NCBI GenBank assembly: GCA_009746045.1
Contig: RPFO01000578.1
Coordinates: forward strand, 190,915 to 254,914
Origin: Mesostigma viride
Lineage: Eukaryota; Streptophyta; Mesostigmatophyceae; Mesostigmatales; Mesostigmataceae
Length of the DNA stretch: 64,000 nt
Direction of reading: 5' to 3'
Shown: piece by piece, positions 63,164 to 64,000 of the stretch
Numbering within the stretch: the first letter of the stretch is position 1
Layout: every line of letters starts with the position of its first letter
Position numbers and translations under genes: made by a program
Notes under the pieces: generated by a model
Told to the model about the DNA's origin: nothing
The model's input: the letters and a program-made list of their open reading frames with translations, nothing else
Database searches by the model: none

Positions 63164-64000
63164 CTGGACTGTTGCAGGCAGCATGTAGACCATGAAAATA
63201 GACCACCCACGAAATTGGGCTCATTCTGAGCTCAAATGGTGACATGTGACAGCATACATGTGCAGTTTTTTCGTCATTTTTCCCCCTTTTCTTACATGAA
63301 ACAAATATGAATAGTGAACAAATGAACTCATATTCAGGCTGGATTCTTGCAGGCAGCATCTAGACCATGAAAATAGACCACCCACAAAATTGGGCTCATT
63401 CTGAGCTCAAATGGTGACATGACAGCATACATGTGCAGTTTTTCGTCATTTTCCCCCTTTTCTTACATGAACAAATATGAATAGTGGACAAATGAACTGC
63501 ATTTCAGGCTGGATCTTGCAGGCAGGCAATGTAGACCATGCAAATAGACCACCGCACAAAAATGGGGGCTCATTCTGAGCTCAAATGGTGCACATTGTGA
63601 CAGTGCATACATGTGCAGTTTTGTTCGTCCATTTTCGCCGCCTTTTCTTACATGAAAAAAATATAGAATAGTGATCAAATGACTCATTTTCAGGCTGGAT
63701 TCTTGCAGGCAGCATGTGAAGCATGAAAATAAGACCACCCCACAAAAAATTGGGCGCTCATTCTTGAGTCAATGGTGACATGTGATACAGCATAACCATG
63801 TGCATTTTTTCGTCATTTTACCCCTTTTCTTACAGAAACAAATACTGAATAGTGAGACAAATGAACTCATTCAGGCTGGATTCTGTGCAGGCAGCATCTA
63901 GACGACATGAAAATAGACCACCACAAAAATTGGGCTGCATTCTGAGCTGCAAATGGTGACATGTGACAGCATACATGTGCAGTTTTTCGTCATTTTCGCC
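63164..64000 (+). repeat. Satellite array, unit about 170-186 bp, at least 5 units
   Basis: Units begin CTGGA[TC]T at 63164, 63339, 63509, 63695 and 63876, and contain GCAGGCAGCAT, ATGAAAATAGACCACC, CATTCTGAGCTCAAATGGTG and ATACATGTGCAG. Later units have many single-base insertions. The array continues past the window end. Confidence 0.95.

Overview
The window is nuclear DNA of a microbial eukaryote, most likely an alga or a related protist. The evidence is a single 35-kb gene with many spliceosomal introns (GT-AG, one GC-AG), long microsatellites inside those introns, and three retrotransposon superfamilies. Nothing in it is prokaryotic. The lineage (green alga, stramenopile or other) cannot be fixed from sequence alone.

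Layout. 0.6-1.7 kb: a broken Ty1/copia integrase fragment. A Ty3/gypsy chromovirus on the minus strand (1.7-9.47 kb) is inserted into it; this element is full of frameshifts and has lost its 5' LTR and most of gag. 9.47-12.94 kb: LINE debris, two inverted tail fragments followed by a longer LINE with ORF1, endonuclease and flanks of the RT, but with the RT catalytic core deleted. 13.44-48.29 kb (minus strand): one host gene, reconstructed here as 18 exons whose splice phases all agree, coding about 2,706 residues. 49.3 kb: a 37-bp tandem repeat. 50.2-51.7 kb: more LINE pieces. 51.99-62.77 kb: a complete Ty3/gypsy chromovirus on the plus strand with 571-bp LTRs that differ at about 7 positions and a perfect 5-bp target duplication. 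63.16 kb to the end: a satellite of about 175-185 bp that runs off the window.

The host gene encodes a class-X-type hybrid sensor kinase: kinase-like domain, AAA ATPase, long helical repeat region, GAF, HisKA-like, HATPase-like and receiver domains. Its coding frame is intact, but the catalytic residues of the kinase, the phospho-acceptor His, the HATPase glycine boxes and the receiver acidic pair all look lost. It may therefore be a scaffold or regulatory pseudo-enzyme. Its introns hold several further elements: a TTAA-flanked piggyBac-like element carrying an internal partial duplication, a 192-bp MITE-like element, a foldback element with a (GGAT)n core, and long (TTTG)n, (GA)n, C/T and (GGGC)n tracts.

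The strongest unusual signal is in the two gypsy elements. Both carry a sense-strand third ORF downstream of the chromodomain, with matching N- and C-terminal motifs and no family I recognise. The complete element also has a small ORF ahead of gag with an RNase H1/caulimovirus-VI type hybrid-binding domain, and an upstream reading frame that starts inside the LTR. Gag, pol and ORF3 of this copy are interrupted by single-base frameshifts, mostly at homopolymer runs, so some breaks may be sequencing errors.
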